Shown here piece by piece: positions 8,946 through 16,765 of a stretch of DNA of 41,428 bases. Below the pieces are notes generated by a model. It ran no database searches and was not told the DNA's origin. It saw only the letters and a program-made list of their open reading frames with translations. The stretch is from Chloroflexota bacterium (GTDB lineage Bacteria; Chloroflexota; UBA6077; CF-72). Location of the stretch: positions 1 through 41,428 of the forward strand of contig JAFAOS010000466.1 in NCBI GenBank assembly GCA_019247515.1, read 5' to 3'. A program made the translations under genes and the position numbers. Each line of letters opens with the position of its first letter. Position 1 is the stretch's first letter.

Positions 8946-10092
8946 CGCCGTCCTGTTGTACGCCCCGCCCTGGGCCGGTCCGACCCGCTTCAGCAAACAC
9001 CACCTCGCCGCGTTCATCGCCCAGCGCGGCGGACGCGTCCTGTACGTCGAGGCGCCCCTGACTCCCGTCGGCCTCAGGCGCGGTTCGAGATTCGCCAGCG
9101 AGCTGCGAGATAGCTTTCGGCCCCCGAGGCGCGTCGCCGACCGGCTGTGGGTCCGCCGCCACTTCGTGCCGGTTCCGTACCACGCCGCCACCCGCCTGAC
9201 CAGCCAGCGCGCCGCCAACCGCGTCGGTCAATCGCTCCTTGCGCCGGTGCTGAGGCGGGATTTCGCTCGCCTCGGTCTCCGACGCCCCGTGCTCATCGCC
9301 GGACTGCCGCACGCGGCCGACGTGCTCTCGCGACTCCCCTCCAGACTGGTCGTCTACCACTGCGCCGACGACTACGCGCACGTGCGCGGCTTTCCCAGGA
9401 GCCTGCCCGATCTCGAAGCCGACCTCTGCCGCCGCGCTGATCTGGTCGTGACCACCTCCGAGACGCTGTGTCAGAGTCGCGCGCGCTTCAACCCTCACAC
9501 CTGCTGGATCCCAAACGGCGCGGACGTCGAGCACTTTTCTGCTCCCGCCGCGCCCGCCGCGGAGCTGCGCAACGTGCCGCACCCGATCGTCGGCTTTGTG
9601 GGCGGCCTCTCGGAATGGGTCGATCTGGACCTGGTTGCCAGGCTCGCCCGCCAGCGTCCCGAGTGGACGTTCCTGCTGGTCGGGCCGGTCGGCATCGACA
9701 CCTCGGCGGTCGACGCGTTGCCCAACGTGCGGCTTCTTGGCCCGCGGCCGTACGCCGACCTGCCTGCTTTGCTGGCGGCGATGGACGTCGGACTCATCCC
9801 CTTCAAGCGCAACGACGTGACCTATCATGCCGACCCGATCAAGGCGTACGAATACCTGGCGGCCGGGCTGCCCGTCGTTGCCACGGACATGCCCGCCTTG
9901 CGCCGCCTGACGCCGCTGGTGGCCCTCGCCGAGTCGGCCGAGGGCTTTCAACACGGCATTCGCGCAGCACTCGAAGCCGGACGGGACGCCGGCCGGGCCG
10001 AGCGCCAGGCCGAAGCTCGACGCCACGGCTGGACGAGCCGCTTCGAATGCTTCGAGCGCCTGGTCGAAAATCAGTTGGCATGCGCGTCCTGA
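8938..10092 (+). CDS. Glycosyltransferase, TuaH-like GT1/GT4 type
   Basis: A 384-residue protein with the pattern of TuaH-like transferases: an N-terminal Y-A-P-P-W, a middle Y-H-C-A-D-D-Y followed by A-D-L-V-V-T-T-S-E, then I-P-N-G-A-D-V-E-H-F. Near the C-terminus is P-I-K-A-Y-E-Y-L-A-A-G-L-P-V-V in place of the classical E-x7-E. The frame is open far upstream, but GTG 8938 gives the family N-terminus and overlaps the preceding gene by 8 bases. It would add a sugar to the lipid-linked glycan. Donor unknown. Confidence 0.84.
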   Translation: MFDAVLLYAPPWAGPTRFSKHHLAAFIAQRGGRVLYVEAPLTPVGLRRGSRFASELRDSFRPPRRVADRLWVRRHFVPVPYHAATRLTSQRAANRVGQSLLAPVLRRDFARLGLRRPVLIAGLPHAADVLSRLPSRLVVYHCADDYAHVRGFPRSLPDLEADLCRRADLVVTTSETLCQSRARFNPHTCWIPNGADVEHFSAPAAPAAELRNVPHPIVGFVGGLSEWVDLDLVARLARQRPEWTFLLVGPVGIDTSAVDALPNVRLLGPRPYADLPALLAAMDVGLIPFKRNDVTYHADPIKAYEYLAAGLPVVATDMPALRRLTPLVALAESAEGFQHGIRAALEAGRDAGRAERQAEARRHGWTSRFECFERLVENQLACAS

Positions 10093-11198
10093 TCTACGCG
10101 CCCGCCGCGCGCATGGGCGGGGCCCGCGCGCACGTCCTGGGCCTGCTCCCCGAGCTCGCCTCGATCGCGCCCGACGACGAAGTCCTGCTGGTGGCGCAAC
10201 CCGACCTGATTGGCGAGCTACCGCCCTTGCCGCGCACGTGGGTCGTCCGCGCCGAACGCGCCGAGACTCGCGGGTTCTTCGGCCGCTTGCTCTGGGAGCA
10301 GCGCGCGCTCCCGCGCCTGGCCGAAGCCTGGCGGGCCGACGTGTTGCTGTCGTTCGGCGCGTACGTGCCATTGCGCTCGCCCTGTCCGAGCGTCGTCGAG
10401 GCTGGCAACGCGCTCTACTTCACGCGCGCCTTCTGGCACGTGCTCAGGCGTGAGCCACTGCGCCTCAGGCTCGAGGAGCGCGCGCGCTGGTCGCTCCTGC
10501 GCGCCTCGCTCCGCGCTGCCGAGCGCGTCCTGACGCCGACGCGCGCAATGCGTACGGACGTCGTCACGCGTTTGCCGGGTCTGGGGCCGAGGGTGGACGT
10601 CGCCTTGTGGGGCGTCGCCCCGATCTTTCATGCGGTGCGCTGGTGGCCGCCGGCAGGCGATGCCATTCTCGGGGTCTCGAAACACGGCATCAACAAGGAA
10701 TTCGACGTGCTGATCGCCGCCCTGCCGTTCATCCGACGCCGCTGGCCCGGCGCGCGCCTGGTGCTGACCGGCACCGCCGACGAATCCCGTTGGTCCCGCC
10801 GCAGCGTTGCGCTCGCTGACCGACTTGGCGTGCTCGACAGGGTGTGCTTCACGGGCGACGTCCCCAATTCAGGCGTCCCCGACCTGATGCGACAGGCGCG
10901 CGTGCTGGTGTTTCCGACGTGGTGCGAGTCGTTTGGCCTGCCCCTGGCCGAGGCGCTGGCCATGGGCGCTCCCGCCGTCGCCGCGGACATCCCCGCCTGT
11001 CGCGAGGTGGGTGGCGACGCGGCGCGCTACTACGCTACGGGCGACGCCGACTCGCTGGCGGACTGTATCGGCGACGTGCTCGGCTCTCCCGAGGCCGCTG
11101 ACGACCTGGCCTGCCGCGCCCGCGAGCGCGGCCGCATGTTCCGGTGGCGGGACAATGCCGTCGGTGTCCGCCAGACGCTGCTGCGAGCCGCCGCGTGA
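10080..11198 (+). CDS. Glycosyltransferase family 4
   Basis: A 372-residue transferase starting at ATG 10080, inside the last codons of the previous gene (13-base overlap). It has an N-terminal P-A-A-R-M-G-G-A-R loop, the donor-site region I-L-G-V-S-K-H-G-I-N-K, and C-E-S-F-G-L-P-L-A-E-A, the usual E-x7-E form of mannosyltransferase-like GT4 proteins. The tail contains G-G-D-A-A-R-Y-Y, common in this subgroup. The tight overlaps on both sides indicate one transcript with its neighbours. Linkage and donor cannot be inferred. Confidence 0.87.
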   Translation: MRVLIYAPAARMGGARAHVLGLLPELASIAPDDEVLLVAQPDLIGELPPLPRTWVVRAERAETRGFFGRLLWEQRALPRLAEAWRADVLLSFGAYVPLRSPCPSVVEAGNALYFTRAFWHVLRREPLRLRLEERARWSLLRASLRAAERVLTPTRAMRTDVVTRLPGLGPRVDVALWGVAPIFHAVRWWPPAGDAILGVSKHGINKEFDVLIAALPFIRRRWPGARLVLTGTADESRWSRRSVALADRLGVLDRVCFTGDVPNSGVPDLMRQARVLVFPTWCESFGLPLAEALAMGAPAVAADIPACREVGGDAARYYATGDADSLADCIGDVLGSPEAADDLACRARERGRMFRWRDNAVGVRQTLLRAAA

Positions 11199-12055
11199 GC
11201 GTGCCGGTCTCGGTGCTCGTCCCCACACTCGACGAGGAGCTCAACTTGCCCGAGTGTCTGCAAAGCGTGAGCTGGGCCGACGAGGTGTTCGTGGTCGATT
11301 CCTTCTCCCGCGACGGCACGCTGGAGATCGCTCGGGCGCACGGCGCGCGGGTCGTTCAACACGCGTTCGAGGGCTACTCGCGTCAAAAGAACTGGGCGTT
11401 GGACAACCTGCCGCTCCGCAATGAGTGGGTGCTGATCGTTGACGCGGATGAGCGGGTCATGCCCGACCTGCGGTGCGAAATCGAACGCGTCGTCGGCCTC
11501 TCGCCCTCCGGCGCACATGGCTTCGACGGGTACTACGTGAACCGCCGCGTGATCTTTCTCGGCACCTGGGTGCGGCACGCCGGCTGGTACCCGAGCTGGA
11601 ACCTGCGCCTCTTTCGCCATCGACTCGGCCGCTACGACGATCGTGAGGTCCACGAGCACGTCGTGCTCGACGGGCGCGCCGGCTATCTGACCGCCGATTT
11701 GCTCCACGCCGATCGGCGCGGATTGGAAGCCTTCGTGGCGCGGCACAACCGCTACTCCACGCTGGAGGCCACCGCGCGCTGGAAAGCCGAGCGCAACGCT
11801 CCAGACCGCGCACGTCTGCCCATCAGCTGGCTGGCGTCGCCCGTGCACCGCAAGCGCTTCCTGCGCGAGCGGATCTGGCCAAGGCTGCCAGCCAAGCCGG
11901 TGGTGTTGTTCGTGTATATGTACGTGTTGCGCCAGGGATTTCTGGACGGTCGCGCCGGGCTGGCGCTGTGCGTGTTCCACGCGTTCCAGGAGTTCGTGGT
12001 CGGCCTCAAGTTGGCCGAGCTGCGCCGCCTATCATCGACAGGACTCGTGCAATGA
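11195..12055 (+). CDS. Glycosyltransferase family 2 (WaaE/KdtX-like)
   Basis: A 286-residue GT-A fold transferase and the only family 2 member of the cluster. It begins V-S-V-L-V-P-T-L-D-E-E-L-N-L and carries the D-S-F-S-R-D-G-T strand and the metal-binding D-A-D-E-R motif near residue 85. Q-K-N-W-A-L is typical of the WaaE/KdtX-like subgroup that adds a core or branch sugar. The subgroup also shows the R-L-F-R segment and a hydrophobic C-terminal stretch, both present here. GTG 11195 overlaps the previous TGA (GTGA); GTG 11201 is an alternative. The stop overlaps the next ATG. Confidence 0.88.
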   Translation: MSVPVSVLVPTLDEELNLPECLQSVSWADEVFVVDSFSRDGTLEIARAHGARVVQHAFEGYSRQKNWALDNLPLRNEWVLIVDADERVMPDLRCEIERVVGLSPSGAHGFDGYYVNRRVIFLGTWVRHAGWYPSWNLRLFRHRLGRYDDREVHEHVVLDGRAGYLTADLLHADRRGLEAFVARHNRYSTLEATARWKAERNAPDRARLPISWLASPVHRKRFLRERIWPRLPAKPVVLFVYMYVLRQGFLDGRAGLALCVFHAFQEFVVGLKLAELRRLSSTGLVQ

Positions 12056-14211
12056 GGCAGGTGCTCCAGTATCGGCGTTCAGGCACCACCCGGGTGGTGG
12101 AGGTGCCCGCGCCGCTGACACCTGACGCCGGCGTGCTGGTCCAGAACGTCTGCTCGCTGATCAGCCCCGGCACCGAGCGCATGCTGGTCGAAGCCGGCGG
12201 CGCCAACCTGGTCAGTACGGCGCTGCACCGCAGGGACCTGGTCAAACAGGTGCTCGACAAAGCCGCGCGAGACGGCGTGGCTGCGACCGTCGACACGGTG
12301 CGCAGTCGAATCGACGTGGCGATTCCGCTGGGTTATAGCTGCGCCGGAACGGTGCTCGACGTTGGCCAGCGCGCCGGCGACGCGTTTCACGTCGGCGACC
12401 GGGTTGCCTGCGCGGGGGCCGGTCAGGCCAACCACGCCGAGGTCGTCGCCGTGCCGAAGAATCTCACGGTCCGTGTCCCGGATGAGGTGAGCTTCGACGA
12501 CGCGGCGTTCGTGACGGTGGGCGCAATTGCGCTTCAGGGCGTCCGCATTGCGGACGTGCGTGTGGGCGAAGCGTGTGTGGTGATCGGCCTCGGGCTGGTT
12601 GGCCAATTGACGGTCCAGTTGCTGAAAGCCGCCGGTTGTCGTGTGTTTGGCGTCGACATTGCATCGGACAAAATCGAGCTGGCCGCCGCCAGTGGCGCCG
12701 ACGCGGCCTGCCTGCGCTCTGATCCGGACCTGGTGCAGCGCGTGCAGGCATTCAGTCACGGCCGCGGCGCAGATGCAATCCTGATCGCCGCCGCCGCCAG
12801 CTCCAGCGACCCGATCCAGCTGGCGCCCTCGCTGGCGCGCGACCGAGCGGTGGTGGCCGCCGTCGGCATGGTCGGCATGGACGTGCCGCGCAACGCGTAC
12901 TACGAAAAAGAGCTGCAGTTACGTCTGTCGCGCTCGTATGGACCGGGACGTTACGACCGGACCTACGAGGAGCAGGGTGTCGATTATCCGCCGGGCTACG
13001 TGCGCTGGACCGAGCAGCGCAATATGGAAGGTTTCCTGGACCTGGTGGCGGCCGGTCGCGTGCAGCCCTCGCGCCTGGTGACGCACCGCTTTCCGATCGC
13101 CGACGCGGAGCGCGCGTACGCGGTGGTGACGGGCGGTGTGGCGGAGCCGTATCTCGGCATTGTGCTGGAGTATCCGCGCGTTCCGCCATCTGCCGCGCCG
13201 CTTTCGACGCGCGTTGATATTCGTCCTCCAACGCCGTCGTCTCGCGGGAGCGTCCGTTTGGGAATGATCGGCGCCGGCAATTTTGCGAAGTCCGTCCTGC
13301 TACCCGCTCTCAAAAAGCTGGATGGCGTCGAGCTACGCGGTGTGGCGACCGCCTCCGCGCCGAGCGCGCAGCAGAGCGCCAGCCGCTTCGGTTTCGCCTA
13401 TACCGCCTCCGATTGGCGCCAGGTCGTCGACGACCCGGAGGTCGACGCCGTGCTGATCGCGACGCGCCACGACCTGCACGCCAGCGTCGCCTCCGCCGCG
13501 CTCCAGTCAGGCAAGGCCGTCTTTCTGGAAAAGCCAATGGCGCTTTCCGAGTTCGACCTGACCGCGTTGATGGACGCCTGGCAGTCCAGTGGACGCGTCC
13601 TCCAGGTGGGCTTCAACCGCCGTTTCGCGCCCACCTTCCTGCGCCTCAAAGCCGGGTTCGCGGGTCACCGCCCGCCGCTGGTCATGGCGTATCGGGTCAA
13701 CGCCGGCGGCGTCTCCGCCAACTCCTGGGTGGTGGACCCGGTCCAGGGCGGTGGACGGCTGGTGGGTGAGGTGTGCCACATGCTGGATACGCTGGTGGAT
13801 CTCGCGGGTTGTTGCATTGTCAGCGTGTATGCGCAACCGGGCTCTGGTGCTGGTGATGACGTGGTGCTGTCGCTGGCGTTCGCCGATGGCTCCGTCGGTA
13901 CCATCGTGTATGCCAGCGCCGGCGACCGGAGCATGCCCAAGGAATACCTCGAGGTGCTCGGCGGCGGTCGCTCGGCCGTGCTGGATGACTTCCGTACCCT
14001 CCAGCTTTATGCCAACGGCTCCACCACGAAAGTCGGCGGCCGGCTGGCGCGCCAGGACAAGGGCCACGCCGCCGAGCTGTCCGCGTTCATCACTGCCGTC
14101 CGCACCGGCGCCAGCTCGCCCGTAGACCCCGAGCTGGCCGCCCACGTGACGCGCGTAACCTTCGCCGCCATGGAATCCACCCGCACCGGTCTCCCGGTCG
14201 AGGTCCAGTAA
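12052..14211 (+). CDS. Bi-domain oxidoreductase: MDR/alcohol dehydrogenase fused to Gfo/Idh/MocA
   Basis: A 719-residue two-domain enzyme. Residues 1 to about 380 are a medium-chain dehydrogenase: a catalytic part with S-P-G-T-E-R, Y-S-C-A-G-T-V and G-D-R-V-A-C-A-G-A-G, then a Rossmann fold with G-L-G-L-V-G. From about residue 400 a second Rossmann domain starts with G-M-I-G-A-G-N-F-A, followed by E-K-P-M-A and V-G-F-N-R-R-F-A-P, the signature of Gfo/Idh/MocA oxidoreductases. Such fusions recur in polysaccharide clusters and probably carry out a two-step redox change of a nucleotide sugar; the substrate is unproven. ATG 12052 overlaps the preceding stop (ATGA). Confidence 0.87.
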   Translation: MRQVLQYRRSGTTRVVEVPAPLTPDAGVLVQNVCSLISPGTERMLVEAGGANLVSTALHRRDLVKQVLDKAARDGVAATVDTVRSRIDVAIPLGYSCAGTVLDVGQRAGDAFHVGDRVACAGAGQANHAEVVAVPKNLTVRVPDEVSFDDAAFVTVGAIALQGVRIADVRVGEACVVIGLGLVGQLTVQLLKAAGCRVFGVDIASDKIELAAASGADAACLRSDPDLVQRVQAFSHGRGADAILIAAAASSSDPIQLAPSLARDRAVVAAVGMVGMDVPRNAYYEKELQLRLSRSYGPGRYDRTYEEQGVDYPPGYVRWTEQRNMEGFLDLVAAGRVQPSRLVTHRFPIADAERAYAVVTGGVAEPYLGIVLEYPRVPPSAAPLSTRVDIRPPTPSSRGSVRLGMIGAGNFAKSVLLPALKKLDGVELRGVATASAPSAQQSASRFGFAYTASDWRQVVDDPEVDAVLIATRHDLHASVASAALQSGKAVFLEKPMALSEFDLTALMDAWQSSGRVLQVGFNRRFAPTFLRLKAGFAGHRPPLVMAYRVNAGGVSANSWVVDPVQGGGRLVGEVCHMLDTLVDLAGCCIVSVYAQPGSGAGDDVVLSLAFADGSVGTIVYASAGDRSMPKEYLEVLGGGRSAVLDDFRTLQLYANGSTTKVGGRLARQDKGHAAELSAFITAVRTGASSPVDPELAAHVTRVTFAAMESTRTGLPVEVQ

Positions 14212-14249
14212 CAGTCGTGTGCCACCCGTCCGCTGGCGCCGATCGCGCG

Positions 14250-14650
14250 AGAGCCCGTCGTGTCCAACCCCTGGGTCCCGTCTGGGGAACTCGTGTTGAC
14301 CCTGGGTCCCCTCTGGGGGAACTCGTGTTGAGCGTGGGTCCCGTCTGGGGGAACTCGTGTTGAGCGTGGGTCCCCTCTGGGGGAACTCGTGTTGAGCGTG
14401 GGTCCCCTCTGGGGAACTCGTGTTGAGCCTGGGCCCCCTCTGGGGGGAAATCGTGTTGACCCTGGGTCCCGTCTGGGGGAACTCGTGTTGACCCTGGGCC
14501 CCCTCTGGGGGAAATCGTGTTGACCCTGGGTCCCGTCGGGGGAACTCGTGTTGACCCTGGGTTCCGTCTGGGGAACTCATGTTGACCCTGGGCCCCGTCT
14601 GGGGAACTCATGTTGAGCCTGGGTCCCCTCTGGGGTAATTGCGTTTGAAC
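14250..14650. repeat. Tandem repeat array, 12 units of 31-33 bp plus a degenerate leading unit
   Basis: Twelve head-to-tail units start at 14271, 14302, 14334, 14366, 14398, 14429, 14462, 14494, 14526, 14557, 14588 and 14619. The unit begins CTGGGTCCC, continues with CTCTGGGGGAACTCGTG and ends TTGA(C/G)C. Before unit 1 a decayed relative (14250-14270) can be aligned, and unit 12 is altered in its second half. Inside each unit a (G)TCCC or GTTCC arm can pair with GGGGA/GGAAC across a short loop, and AAC...GTT can form a second small stem. Units 6-7 and 8-9 look like a duplicated pair. There are no unique spacers, so it is not a CRISPR array. The last unit covers the start codon region of the next gene. 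Confidence 0.95.
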
Positions 14651-15877
14651 ATTACGTACGTCTGCCACTACTTCGTCCCCGAACCCGCCGCCCCCGCCGC
14701 CCGCGTTCACGAGTTTGCCCGCGCCTGGGTCCAGGCCGGCCACTCCGTCGACGTGCTCACCACCTTCCCTAACCATCCCCTCGGCCGCATCCCCGCGCGC
14801 TACCGCGCCCGCGCCTGGACGACCGAATCCCTCGACGGCATCCGTGTCCTGCGCTGCTGGCTGTACGCCGTCCCGAATCGCGGCGTCGGCCGCCGCGGCC
14901 TCGACCACCTGTCCTTCATGCTGACGTCGCTCCTCTTCGGTCTGCCGCGAATCAAACGCACGGACGTGGTGATCGCCTCCTCCCCGACGCTGTTCTCGGC
15001 GCTGTCCGCCTGGTTGATCGCCCGGCTCGAGCGCGTCCCCTTCGTCCTGGAGGTCCGCGATTTGTGGCCGGAGGCGATCGTGGACCTCCGCTTGATGCGC
15101 CCCGATAGCCCGAGCGTCAAGCTGCTGCGGCGCCTGGCCGCGTTTCTGTACGCGCGCGCCGCCCGGGTGGTGGTTGTCACCGAGGCATTCGCCGACCGTC
15201 TGGTCCAGCAAGGCGTACCCCGCACGAAGTTGTCGGTCATTCCCAACGGCGCCGACACCCGCTTCTTCGCGCCAGACGCGAGCGCAACCACACAAGCCGC
15301 CGCCCGAGCGAGCCTGGGGCTCGATGGCAAGTTCGTGGTGGCCTACGTCGGCTCACACGGGCTGTCGCATGGCCTCGACGTGGTGCTGGATGCAGCCGCG
15401 GTCCAACCGGAGGTCACCTACCTGCTGGTGGGTGACGGAGCGGACCGCGACCGTCTGCTGGCGGAGCGCAATCGTCGCCGGTTGACGAACGTCGTCATGC
15501 GTCCCAGCGTGCCGAGGAACGACGTGCGGGACGTGTATGCCGCAGCCGACGCGTGCCTGGTGCCACTCCGCGACGTGCCGATATTCGAGACGTTCGTCCC
15601 GTCGAAACTGTTCGAAGTGCTTGCGGCCGGTCGTCCTGTCATCGGCGCGGTGCGCGGTGAAGCCGGCGAAATCCTGGCGCGTTCTGGCGGGGCGCTGGTG
15701 GTGGAGCCGCAGCGCGGCGATCAGCTGGCGGCCGCGGTCGATAGCTTGCGACGCGACCCGAGGCTTGCCACCGAGCTCGCGCGGCGCGGACGGGCCTTTG
15801 CCGAGCAGCACTACGACCGCGACCAGCTCGCCGTGCGCTACCTGGACCTTCTGCACGAGGTGGTCGCGCGCTGCTGA
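14639..15877 (+). CDS. Glycosyltransferase family 4, WbuB/WcaI-like
   Basis: A 412-residue GT-B transferase of the WbuB/WcaI type: N-terminal Y-F-V-P-E-P-A-A-P-A-A-R, L-T-T-F-P-N-H-P, V-R-D-L-W-P-E-A in the middle and P-S-K-L-F-E-V-L-A-A-G-R-P-V-I at the donor site. Members transfer N-acetylated fucosamine-like or colanic-acid sugars; the actual sugar here is unknown. No ATG or GTG is available. TTG 14639 or TTG 14645 must start it, and both lie in the last, altered unit of the tandem repeat. The GGGG run at 14632-14635 is 9 bases before 14645 and could serve as a weak Shine-Dalgarno. Confidence 0.87.
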   Translation: MRLNITYVCHYFVPEPAAPAARVHEFARAWVQAGHSVDVLTTFPNHPLGRIPARYRARAWTTESLDGIRVLRCWLYAVPNRGVGRRGLDHLSFMLTSLLFGLPRIKRTDVVIASSPTLFSALSAWLIARLERVPFVLEVRDLWPEAIVDLRLMRPDSPSVKLLRRLAAFLYARAARVVVVTEAFADRLVQQGVPRTKLSVIPNGADTRFFAPDASATTQAAARASLGLDGKFVVAYVGSHGLSHGLDVVLDAAAVQPEVTYLLVGDGADRDRLLAERNRRRLTNVVMRPSVPRNDVRDVYAAADACLVPLRDVPIFETFVPSKLFEVLAAGRPVIGAVRGEAGEILARSGGALVVEPQRGDQLAAAVDSLRRDPRLATELARRGRAFAEQHYDRDQLAVRYLDLLHEVVARC

Positions 15878-16704
15878 GTGGTCGGATCCTGCTGATTGGC
15901 GGCACCGGCTTTCTGGGTAGCTTCGTCGCCGCGCGGTTGGCAGGCCGCCCGCTGTCGGTGCTGGTGCGTCCGACCAGCGACGTCAGCGTCCTGCCAGACG
16001 GAATCGACCTGCGCCAGGGTGCGCTCGAAGACGAGCGTCTGCCGCTGGAGTCCGTCGAGACCGTCGTGTACTGCGCGTCGATGGGTTTCGGTCATACTCC
16101 GCCCCTGTTGCGCCAGCTCCAGGCCGCTGGCGTGAAGCGCGGGTTGTTCGTGAGCACCACCGCTATCTTCACCAGTTTGCCGGCGGCGAGTCGCACACCG
16201 CGCATTGAGGCCGAGGCGGCCGTGCAGGACTCGACACTCGACTGGACCATCCTGCGACCGACGATGATTTACGGCACCGCGCGTGACCGCAACATCAGCC
16301 GACTCCTGCGCTTTCTCGCGCGCTGGCCGTTGTTTCCCGTGTGTGGCAACGCGTTGTGGCAGCCAATCTACGTGGAGGACCTGGCTGACGCGGTGGTGGC
16401 CGCCCTCGATAATCCGACCACCGTCGGACGCACGTACAACCTGGCCGGTGCCTATCCACTCCGTTTCGCCGAGCTGGTGCGCACCGCCGCTCGGACCCTG
16501 GCGCAACGTGTGATACTGGTGCGCGTGCCGGTCTCCGCCGCCGTCCTCGCCGCGCGCGTGAGCCGCGTGGCGACCCCCGAACAGGTCCGCCGTCTTGCCG
16601 AAGACAAGGCCTTCGACTACGCCGAGGCAACGCGAGATTTCGGCTTCCGGCCGCGCTCGTTTGCCGAAGGCGTCCGCCTGGAGGCCCGCGCTCTTGGCCT
16701 GTGA
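15874..16704 (+). CDS. NAD(P)-dependent sugar epimerase/reductase (atypical SDR)
   Basis: The product has an N-terminal R-I-L-L-I-G-G-T-G-F-L-G, the dinucleotide-binding motif. It continues with L-R-P-T-M-I-Y-G and Y-V-E-D-L-A-D-A-V, typical of NAD-dependent epimerase/dehydratase relatives, for about 276 residues. The only conventional start, TTG 15937, would delete the nucleotide-binding loop. No ATG, GTG or TTG occurs in frame between the upstream stop near 15742 and that TTG. CTG 15874, which overlaps the preceding TGA as CTGA, is therefore the best start (inference); CTG 15871 is the alternative. The catalytic YxxxK is not obvious, so it may be a reductase-like or non-catalytic SDR. Confidence 0.78.
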   Translation: MSGRILLIGGTGFLGSFVAARLAGRPLSVLVRPTSDVSVLPDGIDLRQGALEDERLPLESVETVVYCASMGFGHTPPLLRQLQAAGVKRGLFVSTTAIFTSLPAASRTPRIEAEAAVQDSTLDWTILRPTMIYGTARDRNISRLLRFLARWPLFPVCGNALWQPIYVEDLADAVVAALDNPTTVGRTYNLAGAYPLRFAELVRTAARTLAQRVILVRVPVSAAVLAARVSRVATPEQVRRLAEDKAFDYAEATRDFGFRPRSFAEGVRLEARALGL

Positions 16705-16765
16705 GCGCCGCGCGCCCGAGCGTGACGCGGTTCGCCATGCCTTGTCGCCACCACCTCTCGCCGAA

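Noticed and set aside
14271-14650. CRISPR array
   Set aside because: Units are contiguous with no unique spacers, and no cas genes are present.
13507-15295. Long minus-strand frames across the tandem repeat with Pro/Thr/Gln/His-rich repeated peptides
   Set aside because: They are the translation of the 31-33 bp units on the antisense strand; unit lengths vary so the frame shifts, and both flanks are shadows of real genes.
16722-16728. Third TGACGC regulatory site before the helicase gene
   Set aside because: Only a single GTGACGC without neighbours or the TTTTTCGA block; likely chance in this composition.
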